This document shows positions 6,998-13,718 of a DNA stretch of 40,797 bases, in pieces (position 1 is the stretch's first letter; each line of letters starts with the position of its first letter). Position numbers and translations under genes: made by a program. Source of the DNA: JAGXIT01 sp964393815 (GTDB lineage: Bacteria > Patescibacteriota > Saccharimonadia > Saccharimonadales > UBA4665); contig CAYMUP010000006.1 of the NCBI GenBank assembly GCA_964393815.1, forward strand, positions 1-40,797, given 5' to 3'. The notes under the pieces are model-generated. The model did no database searches, was not told the DNA's origin, and worked only from the letters and a program-made list of their open reading frames with translations.

Positions 6998-7240
6998 CTA
7001 TTCGCCATCTTCAGCCAGACCAAAAGCATGGGAATTGACCCATCCCGAGTCTGGCGTCTCACACGAAAACGGGTCAGCCCCAGGGACAAGAGGTAAAATA
7101 CCCTCATCTGAAGGCGATTTTGCACCTGTTAAAAATTCAATATATCCAGGCCGAGAGGCGTCAGGCCCGCCATACTTTGGCTGGAGCTCATGAGAGCCAG
7201 ATGGATGTTCAAACGGTGGGTCGCTAAGTTTGCGTGGCAT
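6998..7240 (-). CDS. Small orphan protein (80 aa) of the palindrome cluster
   Basis: Not recognised. An in-frame ATG exists at 7318, but it would place the start within palindrome C, so I use the ATG at 7240 (MPRKLSDPPFEHPSGSHELQ), which has AGGA about 11 nt upstream. The product is rich in Pro, Gly and acidic residues (GAKSPSDEGILPLVPGADPF), with few predicted helices, and is likely extended or disordered. No signal peptide. Palindrome copy C lies 70 nt upstream. Confidence 0.55.
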   Translation of the reverse strand: MPRKLSDPPFEHPSGSHELQPKYGGPDASRPGYIEFLTGAKSPSDEGILPLVPGADPFSCETPDSGWVNSHAFGLAEDGE

Positions 7241-7309
7241 ATTAATTACATTCCTACAAAAGTTACTGACCGAGCATAACACACCCTCCAAAAAAACAAC
7301 AACCACAAC

Positions 7310-7331
7310 TGGCATCAAATTTTTGACACCA
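7310..7331. promoter_or_regulatory. Palindromic operator, copy C
   Basis: TGGCATCAAA and TTTGACACCA flank a TT centre; the left arm differs from the consensus at two positions. It lies between the 152-aa and 80-aa genes, in the upstream region of the latter. Confidence 0.7.
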
Positions 7332-7347
7332 GATTAGGGTTTACGAG

Positions 7348-7806
7348 TTAAGCACCAGCTTTAGGGATGCGCCATCCATCGAACCAGCGAGCAGGGGAGA
7401 CATATAGCGCCGCATGATTCAGTCTCACATCGTGATGGCAAACTAAACCTTCTATGGAAACCGAGGCAAGTTCTGCTATCGACGCCTGAATCTTTTCACG
7501 CATGTCACAGTCTAAAATATGAGGAATCTCTTCCAAACTCTGACTGGCAAAAATCCTAGGAAGCTGGCTTGCCATCTTTTGAGCATCGGGGTCTTCCATG
7601 ACAATTCCAGCATAGGCCAAGGCATTGCAAGCCGTCGCCAGATGCTCCGTGCTAGCCAAAAAAGCCCATTTGTAGGGAGGCTCTATATCTGGAACGCCGT
7701 AAAGTGCTAGGGCGCCATATTTTTCGGCAAAGCGCACATGCGTTGGCAACATTACAGATTTATCGACCTCGGCGGGTTGAAAGGTATTTTCTGTAAGTAC
7801 TGTCAT
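7348..7806 (-). CDS. Orphan 152-aa protein of the palindrome cluster
   Basis: Not recognised. Start MTVLTENTFQPAEVDKSVML at 7806. A hydrophobic-helical middle (WAFLASTEHLATACNALAYA) and the His/Cys-containing stretch IEGLVCHHDVRLNHAALY could bind a metal, though this is a guess. There is no palindrome of its own in the 76 nt before the start, so it may be read through from the 209-aa gene upstream, although TATAGT lies 12 nt before the ATG and could be a private -10 box. Confidence 0.65.
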   Translation of the reverse strand: MTVLTENTFQPAEVDKSVMLPTHVRFAEKYGALALYGVPDIEPPYKWAFLASTEHLATACNALAYAGIVMEDPDAQKMASQLPRIFASQSLEEIPHILDCDMREKIQASIAELASVSIEGLVCHHDVRLNHAALYVSPARWFDGWRIPKAGA

Positions 7807-7882
7807 AATCTATATCTCACTATACCATTAGATTTCTCGTAGCCCGCGTGCGTTGATGTCATCTTTACCATCATGCGACAAG

Positions 7883-8512
7883 CTATGCTTCTTCCCAGGG
7901 ACGAAGTTTGGGTTGGCGTACGGGAGGGAGCATAGCGCGTCGGCGCACAACCGCTTTTCTCATTTCCTTCACAAAGTTTTCGTCTAAGGCAAGCCTATCT
8001 AAATCTCTTTCAAATATTGCTTCAGCTATCTTGTATTTGGGATTTCTCATACTTTCTTTTACCTTTACAGGGTCAATGAAATCAACCAACTCAGTAGATT
8101 TCTCTACAAAATCACAGAATTCTGGCAGAGTTGGATACTTACGGTCTTGTCTTGCCTTATATAGAGTATGTAGACCATTAGCGTGCAAACTAGGTAGAGT
8201 TAGTAACGTATGTTTCCTTTCCCCTCTGTCGTAGTCGGGCGAAATAACTAGCTCTGGTTCTGCGGCCCTAAGACGACCGCGCCAGGCCGCAAGTTCTTTT
8301 TGACCTCTTTCACTTTCCTTATAGTCTTCTGCCTCTATTTTGTCAGCGGGCAGTGCAGGCGTGGCTATTTCGGGCGCTTCAAAAAAACCAGCAAATGCTG
8401 CCCTCATAGAAGCCGCCCATGTCTCATCCCTCACTTGAGCAACTAAACTGTATTGATTACTCGTGTTTTCACTGTAAAATAAACCGATTCGTACTAACTC
8501 TGGTGACGTCAT
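7883..8512 (-). CDS. Orphan 209-aa protein of the palindrome cluster
   Basis: Not recognised. The ATG at 8512 has a good ribosome binding site (GGAGAAG, 3 nt away). Charged and mostly helical, with a basic C-terminus (FVKEMRKAVVRRRAMLPPVR). The central part contains LVISPDYDRGERKHTLLTLP and KYPTLPEFCDFVEKSTELVD. It is transcribed divergently from the TrmB-like regulator across palindrome copy D. On this strand TTGCCA in the palindrome is followed 17-18 bp later by CTATCT, a possible promoter under direct control of whatever binds D. Confidence 0.65.
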   Translation of the reverse strand: MTSPELVRIGLFYSENTSNQYSLVAQVRDETWAASMRAAFAGFFEAPEIATPALPADKIEAEDYKESERGQKELAAWRGRLRAAEPELVISPDYDRGERKHTLLTLPSLHANGLHTLYKARQDRKYPTLPEFCDFVEKSTELVDFIDPVKVKESMRNPKYKIAEAIFERDLDRLALDENFVKEMRKAVVRRRAMLPPVRQPKLRPWEEA

Positions 8513-8574
8513 ATCTTCTCCGTTTTAAATACACCAGTCAGTCTAAAGTTTTTGCAGATAGACGAAAACAGAAA

Positions 8575-8598
8575 GTGGTGGCAAATTTTTGACACCAC
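8575..8598. promoter_or_regulatory. Palindromic operator, copy D, in the divergent regulator promoter
   Basis: GTGGTGGCAAA and TTTGACACCAC around TT, with one mismatch to the perfect copy. It sits between the 209-aa gene (minus) and the TrmB-like regulator gene (plus), the classical position for an autoregulated operator. Confidence 0.75.
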
Positions 8599-8618
8599 AT
8601 GAGGTTGATAGGTTGTGT

Positions 8619-8624
8619 TATACT
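8619..8624 (+). promoter_or_regulatory. -10 box of the TrmB-like regulator gene
   Basis: TATACT ends 9 nt before the ATG at 8634, predicting a leaderless or nearly leaderless mRNA. The TTGACA in palindrome D is 24 bp away, too far for a standard -35. Confidence 0.4.
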
Positions 8625-8633
8625 CTAAAAATT

Positions 8634-9386
8634 ATGGCAGAAGGCTTTGACTTTACCCACATTGGCCTAGAAACCCGTGACAAACGTGTGTACGAGGCGC
8701 TGGTGCAAAACCCCGGCAGCAGCTTGCGCAAACTGGCGACCGACACCGGCATAAACAGGGGCAGTGTGTATGAGAGCATGAAACGTCTGGCCGAAAAAGG
8801 CCTGGTGGGGTCAATAGAGGTGGGCAAACAGCGCCGCTACAGCGCTGCCGACCCGAGCGCCATCGTTGAGTTGCTGCGCGAGACCCGTGACGGGCTCAAA
8901 GCTGCCGAGCAAGCTGCCGAGCGCTACGCCCGCGCCCTAGAACCGGTCGCCGCGCACAACACCGAGGCTCCATTTGCTACTTTTTACGAAGATACCGAGG
9001 GTGTCGCCGCCGTACTCCGCGACGTGCTCGCCACCTGCCGCGGTGGTCGCAATGGCAGCGCCTACCGCGTTATTTCGACCAAACAAGTACGAGGGTACAT
9101 TTACGAAAACTTCCGCAACTTTACCCAAAAACGCATCGCCGAAGGCGTGTCGGTACGAGTTATTGCCGTGGGTACCGGCGGCGGACAAGACCAGCTTTCT
9201 GAGCGCCGTTGGCTTGAATCTCACCGAGGTGATGCGCCCAATTGCTACACCATCATCTATGGCAACAAAACGGCCTTCATCACGATCAACGAAGCAAACA
9301 TGCTCTCTGCCTTCGTTATCGACAACCCAGGCACCACCCATCTGCAAAAAGAGATCTTTGACCGCCTCTGGGACAGTTTGGGCTAA
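8634..9386 (+). CDS. TrmB-type winged-helix transcriptional regulator
   Basis: I use the ATG at 8634 rather than the earlier in-frame candidate because it begins 9 nt after a -10 box. The 250-aa product has a winged helix at about residues 12-75 (KRVYEALVQNPGSSLRKLATDTGINRGSVYESMKRLAEKGL, quoted by its positions and ends, with wing QRRYSAA). A coiled linker rich in Ala/Glu follows (about 80-105). The C-terminal domain, YRVISTKQVRGYIYENFRNF and onward, resembles the PLD-like sensor domain of TrmB regulators. TrmB proteins bind a small ligand, often a sugar, and a palindrome. It is 4 nt from the methyltransferase start and probably co-transcribed with it. I infer it binds the four palindromes at 6.58-8.60 kb. 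Confidence 0.8.
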   Translation: MAEGFDFTHIGLETRDKRVYEALVQNPGSSLRKLATDTGINRGSVYESMKRLAEKGLVGSIEVGKQRRYSAADPSAIVELLRETRDGLKAAEQAAERYARALEPVAAHNTEAPFATFYEDTEGVAAVLRDVLATCRGGRNGSAYRVISTKQVRGYIYENFRNFTQKRIAEGVSVRVIAVGTGGGQDQLSERRWLESHRGDAPNCYTIIYGNKTAFITINEANMLSAFVIDNPGTTHLQKEIFDRLWDSLG

Positions 9387-9390
9387 AGCT

Positions 9391-10032
9391 ATGGGCCACA
9401 TACACCCTAAAGACGACTCTGTGAGCACGCTGCTCGCGCGTTTTCCACTGGTGTCTGACCAGGTAAATAAAGATCAGTTGAGCGTAATTTTAACCGAGCT
9501 TCAGCACATGCTGGACGCAGGAGTCGAAGGTTCCGTCGTCGAATTTGGCTGCTACATTGGCACAACGAGTCTTTTTGTGCGCCGTCTGTTAGATAGCCAT
9601 GGTCAAGACCGCGAGTTCCACGTCTACGACAGTTTTGCGGGACTACCGCCCAAATCCACCTGGGATGCCTCGGTAACAGGAGAAGCTTTCACCGCGGGCC
9701 AGCTCAGCATCAGTAAAAAAGCTTTCCTACATGAGTTCCAAAAAGCCCACCTGAAACCGCCGGTCGTACACAAGGGTTGGTTTGCCGATCTTACCCCTGT
9801 AGACGTACCTAAAATGATTGCCTTTGCGTTCCTGGACGGCGACTTCTACGACTCCATCCGTGATTCCTTGCGCCTAGTACTACCCCGTATGAGCCGAGGC
9901 GGAGTGCTCGTCATCGATGACTATGCCCGCGAAGCGCTCCCGGGTGTCGCTCGTGCGGTACATGAGTTTTTACCAGCCAACCAGGGAAACACCATACATA
10001 ACCTGGGCATTTTCACCCTCCCCAGCGCGTAG
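9391..10032 (+). CDS. TylF/MycF-like SAM-dependent O-methyltransferase
   Basis: The 213-aa product starts at the ATG at 9391, four bases after the regulator stop. It has the class I SAM-binding loop VVEFGCYIGTTSLFVRRLL, an acidic motif YDSFAGLPP, AFAFLDGDFYDSIRDSLRL and GGVLVIDDYAREALPG. These are the hallmarks of the macrocin O-methyltransferase (TylF/MycF) family, in which the Asp residues of LDGDFY and IDDY hold a divalent metal. The substrate cannot be told; in host-associated bacteria such enzymes often act on sugars or small molecules. Being in the regulator's transcription unit, it is a candidate member of the palindrome-controlled set. Confidence 0.85.
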   Translation: MGHIHPKDDSVSTLLARFPLVSDQVNKDQLSVILTELQHMLDAGVEGSVVEFGCYIGTTSLFVRRLLDSHGQDREFHVYDSFAGLPPKSTWDASVTGEAFTAGQLSISKKAFLHEFQKAHLKPPVVHKGWFADLTPVDVPKMIAFAFLDGDFYDSIRDSLRLVLPRMSRGGVLVIDDYAREALPGVARAVHEFLPANQGNTIHNLGIFTLPSA

Positions 10033-10111
10033 TTGTATGTAGTTGTATATAGAGCGGCACCTGGAAATAAGGTTTCAATAAATAATTATTTAGGTTTACA
10101 CTTGGTTATAT

Positions 10112-10543
10112 ATGAAACTACACCTTGTGACGATCGGTAAGCCGCGGCTGGAGTACGCCAAACAAGGGTGGGATGAGTATTTCAGCCGGCTTCAGAGACT
10201 CCACAGCGTGCGCGTGACACGTCTGAGCGACAAACATGCTCAGGACACTGGTCGGATACTCGAAGTGGTGCAGGGCACCAGCTGGTGTGTTATGGAGATA
10301 AAGGGCATAGAATATACTAGCGAAAAACTGGCGGCTTTTTTACGCGCCAAGGAGCTTGAAGCAAGGGAAGTGAGTTTTGTAATTGGTGGCCCCGAAGGAC
10401 TACCGCAAGAGGTCAGAGATGCCGCCACCCACCAGTGGTCTCTGGGCCGCCTGACCCTGCCGCACGACCTGGCCATGGTCGTCACGCTCGAGGCGCTCTA
10501 CCGAGCCAGCACCATCAACGCCGGCCTGCCTTACCACAAGTAG
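10112..10543 (+). CDS. rlmH: 23S rRNA pseudouridine(1915) N3-methyltransferase RlmH
   Basis: The 143-aa product shows the SPOUT-family RlmH pattern: MKLHLVTIGKPR at the N-terminus, LAAFLRAKELEAREVSFVIGG, the knot motif GGPEGLPQEV, WSLGRLTLPHDLAMVV, and the invariant C-terminus LYRASTINAGLPYHK, so it is complete. RlmH methylates the pseudouridine in helix 69 of 23S rRNA on the assembled ribosome. A TACACT box lies 9 nt before the ATG, again leaving almost no leader. It stands alone, followed by tRNA-Glu. Confidence 0.95.
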   Translation: MKLHLVTIGKPRLEYAKQGWDEYFSRLQRLHSVRVTRLSDKHAQDTGRILEVVQGTSWCVMEIKGIEYTSEKLAAFLRAKELEAREVSFVIGGPEGLPQEVRDAATHQWSLGRLTLPHDLAMVVTLEALYRASTINAGLPYHK

Positions 10544-10636
10544 TCTCTAGACGTCGGATTACAGATATGGTACTCTGTTGTAGCCAAATTGCTTCTTCAA
10601 ATATTCAAGCCAATTGATAGCATGGGCGAAGCGTCT

Positions 10637-10713
10637 GGCCCCGTCGTCTAGTGGTCCAGGATATTTGGTTCTCATCCAAAAGATCGCGGGTTCGAATCCC
10701 GCCGGGGTCACCA
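10637..10713 (+). tRNA. tRNA-Glu (anticodon CTC), CCA encoded
   Basis: The acceptor stem GGCCCCG pairs with CGGGGTC (one G-U). The D arm is GTCTAGTGGTCCAGGAT. The anticodon stem TTTGG/CCAAA closes the loop TTCTCAT with anticodon CTC. The T arm GCGGG-TTCGAAT-CCCGC is perfect. Discriminator A is followed by an encoded CCA at 10711-10713. The D-arm pattern is that of bacterial tRNA-Glu. Confidence 0.95.
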
Positions 10714-10717
10714 AAAG

Positions 10718-10747
10718 AGACTCTTTCGACTCGGAAGGGTCTTTTTT
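10718..10747 (+). terminator. Terminator of tRNA-Glu
   Basis: AGACTCTTTCG and CGGAAGGGTCT form a hairpin with a short loop, followed by six T, starting 5 nt after the tRNA CCA end. Confidence 0.8.
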
Positions 10748-10825
10748 GATGTTTGCTACGTTTTTAAATAGAATTGGTATCAGACAATTGCAGTATTTTG
10801 GCAAGTTATTTAAGAGCTTAGCGTG

Positions 10826-10854
10826 TTGACACTAAGTGCTGATGGTTGTATAAT
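10826..10854 (+). promoter_or_regulatory. Consensus sigma-70-type promoter, leaderless arrangement
   Basis: TTGACA (10826-10831) and TATAAT (10849-10854) with exactly 17 bp between. Only 10 nt separate the -10 box from the ATG at 10865, so the mRNA should start within a few bases of the start codon. Confidence 0.8.
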
Positions 10855-10864
10855 GGAGCTGATT

Positions 10865-11638
10865 ATGAGTGATGTCAGGAACGAGCGTGTAGCCCACCCA
10901 GAGTTTACTGGTCTTCAAAAAGGACAGCAGCTATTTGACGTATGGAATGATTACTATACTGATATAGCTGGTCCTGTATTTCCTCACTCCGTTGTGTTGC
11001 CAATAGGCGGTATTCCTACAGAAGAAGGTGAGGCTATATTTGGTCATCATTTTGATGTAATGGAACAAAGGCAGCGTGAGTGGCCATTTGCTTGGCGTTT
11101 ATTCAGCGTAGTACGTAGCCGACTTGAATCTGATATTCCACTTGCAGAAGGTGGTGAGACCGTAATTGCACTACCACGTACCGATTTCAATGAAAAGCAG
11201 AATCAAATAGCTATCGATGTCACTGTTAATTGGGGTTTGTCAGCATTTGCCGATAGAAGTAGTTATGATTTTCCCGAACGCTTTGATGCAGCTAGGGGCT
11301 TGCCTCGCTACACTCGAAAATTAAAAGACGGTAGCGTAGAGCTTGTACAAGAACAGCCTGCTGCTATGGCTGTACGTGAAGCAGGAATAGCTACCAGTGG
11401 CCTTGTGATAGCTGTAAAACGACTCTATGGACCTACTCACCGGCGATATAAAAGAGATTTACGTGTAGTCGAGATGACACTTGCACCGCACAGCGTATTG
11501 TCTGGCGAACACGAAGAACATCCAGTACTTATGGACACATACGGTTCAGATAATAAGCTGTATCTAGGTGATGATGCAATCGTAGAGCGACTAAATGGCC
11601 AACGGCCTCGTACCTATGACTGGGGTACTGTCCTTTAG
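10865..11638 (+). CDS. Orphan 257-aa protein in the tRNA-Glu islet
   Basis: Not recognised. I chose the ATG at 10865 because the consensus -10 box ends at 10854, so the earlier in-frame ATG (10853) overlaps the promoter. The protein is soluble, with MEQRQREWPFAWRLFSVVRS, VIALPRTDFNEKQNQIAIDV and a C-terminus ending RPRTYDWGTVL. The codons are notably richer in A and T at third positions than in rlmH next door, consistent with acquisition. It is convergent with the gene at 11653 (14 nt between stops). The strong promoter suggests high expression. Confidence 0.75.
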   Translation: MSDVRNERVAHPEFTGLQKGQQLFDVWNDYYTDIAGPVFPHSVVLPIGGIPTEEGEAIFGHHFDVMEQRQREWPFAWRLFSVVRSRLESDIPLAEGGETVIALPRTDFNEKQNQIAIDVTVNWGLSAFADRSSYDFPERFDAARGLPRYTRKLKDGSVELVQEQPAAMAVREAGIATSGLVIAVKRLYGPTHRRYKRDLRVVEMTLAPHSVLSGEHEEHPVLMDTYGSDNKLYLGDDAIVERLNGQRPRTYDWGTVL

Positions 11639-11652
11639 CTCCTAGCTAACGG

Positions 11653-12456
11653 CTAGTTGTATGACTTGCTTTTAATAGTCTGTTGTATTTTGCAGATTTC
11701 AGCTTTGACTGCTTTATCTCTATCGCTTTTTTTCTTTTGCTCAATTTGTTGGTCCAAGATAAGTTCAATAGAAAGTTTTAAAGGACCAAAGTACAGAATA
11801 CAATCTTCTTCGGGAAGGTCGTGAACACCAGAGCTTAAAATTGAATATATACCTTTCAATTCTACTAGTTGCGAAGGCAAAAAGTCTTGTAGCTTGGTAA
11901 CACGTTCGTCCATACGCAATTTATTCCAATCTGTCTTCGTCAAGCCGAGGTCATCTTTACTGACTTCAAAAGTTTTATCTATCAAGTCTGCAAAAATCTT
12001 GCGTAGATAAACAAGCGAACCGGCACCAATGCCGTGCGCAGCAAGTCCAATAGCTTTAGTAAACAAGGCATAGTGAGTAGGGTCTAAGGCTTTGCGATAC
12101 TTATCGCTTACTTCTGCTGTTTGTAACGTTGCAAGTGAGGGGAGCTGTCCGATTTTAACGGCAAACTTGTTTGTAATGACCACAAAGAAGATTAGCTTTT
12201 CATCTTCCTTGCGTTTATTTTCCAGCGTGACTCGGTAGACGTTATCGTATGCGTCGTTATATTCATAAACTTTACTGGCACCGATAGTGTAGGTTGTCGG
12301 GGTTTTATACTTATTGCTGTAAGCGTCCACTTCACCTTCCAACAGCTCTTTGGTCATATCCTCGCTGCCTATAACTGCGTATAAGGGCGTTTCAAAGAAG
12401 AACTGGTGCTTATCAACAGTTGGCTCTTTAGGTTTTTCTTCTTTTACTTCCGCCAT
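11653..12456 (-). CDS. Orphan 267-aa helical protein in the tRNA-Glu islet
   Basis: Not firmly recognised. The N-terminus is Lys/Glu-rich, then a mixed region (YRVTLENKRKEDEKLIFFVV), and from about residue 125 a helical domain: AIGLAAHGIGAGSLVYLRKI, later IYSILSSGVHDLPEEDCILY and a highly charged coiled-coil tail QQIEQKKKSDRDKAVKAEIC. The GVHDLPEE segment next to a long helix recalls proteins of the DUF4145/HEPN-like kind found in accessory and defence regions, but the match is by impression. It lies between two orphan genes on the other strand. Confidence 0.7.
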   Translation of the reverse strand: MAEVKEEKPKEPTVDKHQFFFETPLYAVIGSEDMTKELLEGEVDAYSNKYKTPTTYTIGASKVYEYNDAYDNVYRVTLENKRKEDEKLIFFVVITNKFAVKIGQLPSLATLQTAEVSDKYRKALDPTHYALFTKAIGLAAHGIGAGSLVYLRKIFADLIDKTFEVSKDDLGLTKTDWNKLRMDERVTKLQDFLPSQLVELKGIYSILSSGVHDLPEEDCILYFGPLKLSIELILDQQIEQKKKSDRDKAVKAEICKIQQTIKSKSYN

Positions 12457-12491
12457 ATTAGTAACAATTATACAACTTCAGGAAGGAACAC

Positions 12492-12520
12492 TTGACTGTT
12501 AAGTATAAGTATAGTAAAAT
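12492..12520 (+). promoter_or_regulatory. Promoter of the 171-aa islet gene, leaderless arrangement
   Basis: TTGACT (12492-12497), 17 bp, TAAAAT (12515-12520), then 10 nt to the ATG at 12531. The geometry is identical to that of the 257-aa gene in the same islet. Confidence 0.65.
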
Positions 12521-12530
12521 AATATACATT

Positions 12531-13046
12531 ATGGCTTCACCAGAACGACCCGACGAGATTAAAGTAGCAGAAGGTCTTAGAGACACTGCATGGGATCATC
12601 TTCCAACAAAGACTAGAGAAGCTCGACAGTTAGTTGAGGTCACCTATTGGCCTGTTGGAGCAGGAGTTGTAAAGCTCACTGTTAAGTACGATCCGCACGA
12701 CACGAGCCTAAATGTCTATACCGAAGAGACTGTTAGCTCTACAGAAACGCAAGAAGAGGGCTACAGGGCATTTATGCATTATCGTGGTGTAGAGCTGAAA
12801 GCAGATACGGGTGAAGTAATAATGTACAGCGAAAATGCCGATGTCCGTGATGAGTACGGTAGAATTATTGAATCACCAGAAGAGGTAATAGAAACTGATA
12901 CAGAGCCACTCTCCGATGAGTGGTGGGCTGAACACTCATTACGAGAAGCTGCCGATCAACCAGCTCACCACCTTGAAACAGATGCTTTCTATACTCTCAA
13001 TAAGGACAAGCTAGACTACCTACATGGCTTGTTTGATAAGATTTAG
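12531..13046 (+). CDS. Orphan acidic 171-aa protein in the tRNA-Glu islet
   Basis: Not recognised. The start at 12531 (MASPERPDEIKVAEGLRDTA) is chosen because it is 10 nt from a promoter -10 box. Strongly acidic; the middle appears beta-rich (QLVEVTYWPVGAGVVKLTVK, HYRGVELKADTGEVIMY), the C-terminal third helical and acidic (EPLSDEWWAEHSLREAADQP). No membrane segment or signal peptide. The composition would suit a small-molecule binder, an inhibitor or an antitoxin-like partner, but nothing specific supports any of these. Last gene of the islet. Confidence 0.7.
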   Translation: MASPERPDEIKVAEGLRDTAWDHLPTKTREARQLVEVTYWPVGAGVVKLTVKYDPHDTSLNVYTEETVSSTETQEEGYRAFMHYRGVELKADTGEVIMYSENADVRDEYGRIIESPEEVIETDTEPLSDEWWAEHSLREAADQPAHHLETDAFYTLNKDKLDYLHGLFDKI

Positions 13047-13082
13047 CCGACTAGCTAAAGCACGATATTGTATAATATAGTT

Positions 13083-13318
13083 ACAGGGCTTGGACTGTTT
13101 CGTCTAACCACTAGCTGATATTAAAACAAATACAAACACCTGATAATCGGACTAGACTAGCTATAGGTTCTAGACTACGCAGGGAGGGCTAATGACCGCT
13201 GTCCACCCCTGAGTATCTCCACCCAGCGTAGTATTTCACTACAGATAAGGTTCCAGTTCGCTTCTATCAGGGTCACCAAGTAAAATGCTCAGCCGAAAGG
13301 TTGGGCTTTTTACTTGGT
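13083..13318 (+). ncRNA. Candidate structured non-coding RNA, family unknown
   Basis: A strong -10 box (TATAAT, 13071-13076) sits upstream. The following 230 nt encode no protein but contain paired segments: ACTACGC (13174-13180) with GCGTAGT (13226-13232), CTAGA with TCTAG in 13150-13173, and a final stem of about 20 bp, ACCAAGTAAAA with TTTTTACTTGGT closed by GAAA (13275-13318). The 5' part, GGACTGTTTCGTC, and the CACCA near 13275 recall tmRNA, but no acceptor pairing could be built. Strand follows from the promoter. Treat as an unidentified RNA. Confidence 0.45.
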
Positions 13319-13357
13319 CGCTTTTGTGAGAGGGGTGAATTCGCGAAGCGGGTGCGG

Positions 13358-13390
13358 AAATTGTCAAATCTGTCCGATTTGACAATTTTT
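13358..13390 (+). terminator. Intrinsic terminator
   Basis: Perfect 13-bp stem AAATTGTCAAATC / GATTTGACAATTT around TGTCC, continuing into a T tract. The A run on the other side makes it potentially bidirectional. Confidence 0.75.
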
Positions 13391-13462
13391 TGCCAGTGTC
13401 AAGATATGTAGCTATGCGGAGTAAATTGACACTAAAGCGTCACCCCGCAGGGGTCACCGAGC

Positions 13463-13494
13463 ATAAAGATTCTCGGCGAAAGTTGAGGCTTTAT
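13463..13494 (+). repeat. Second GAAA-loop hairpin, diverged copy of 13275-13318
   Basis: ATAAAG..CTCGGC-GAAA-GTTGAG..CTTTAT. Both this and the hairpin at 13275 follow the same sequence GGGTCACC and share the order CTC-GC-GAAA-GTTG-GGCTTT. They look like two diverged copies of one 3'-end/terminator module. Confidence 0.5.
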
Positions 13495-13503
13495 ATAAAA
13501 ACT

Positions 13504-13537
13504 GTAAATAAAATGTACAGCTGTACATTTTATTTAC
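13504..13537. repeat. Perfect 34-bp palindrome without spacer
   Basis: The half GTAAATAAAATGTACAG (13504-13520) is followed directly by its exact reverse complement. There is no T tract and no loop, so it is not a typical terminator. A dyad-binding site or a cruciform-forming element are possible roles. Confidence 0.8.
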
Positions 13538-13718
13538 ATGTTTCACTTGGGATAAACTATTTACGGAGTAAGATTTCACTTCGTTTACATATCTGGCTTA
13601 CTACAGAACTAGCCATTTTTCGATTATTTTTGTCTCTCTAGAAACCTACACCTGACTAGTTTTAGCAGTCTTCGGTTGAAAAAACGAGCTTAAACCCCGA
13701 TAATAAAGCGCAAGCATC

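Larger units (their letters stand above)
13047..13718. other. 672-nt gene-free region rich in hairpins
   Basis: No convincing protein gene. In order it holds a promoter and candidate structured RNA, a long GAAA-loop hairpin, a U-tract terminator at 13358-13390, an 8-bp inverted repeat AGTGTCAA/TTGACACT near 13395-13434, a second GAAA hairpin at 13463-13494, a perfect 34-bp palindrome at 13504-13537, and a TTGAAA-17-GATAAT promoter for the histidine kinase. Confidence 0.6.

Noticed and set aside
8974..9390. Longer reading frame of the methyltransferase overlapping the TrmB-like gene
   Set aside because: The first 139 codons are a shadow of the regulator gene in another frame; the SAM-methyltransferase part starts at 9391.
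13083..13318. tmRNA (ssrA)
   Set aside because: The 5' resemblance and a CACCA near the 3' part are suggestive, but I could not pair a 7-bp acceptor stem, no T-arm with TTCRANN loop exists, the region is too short, and the possible tag ADIKTNTNT lacks the usual hydrophobic LAA end.
13358..13390. Fifth copy of the TGTCAAA-TTTGACA operator
   Set aside because: The core words are shared, but the spacing differs, the GTGG/CCAC ends are missing and a T tract follows, so it is better read as a terminator.
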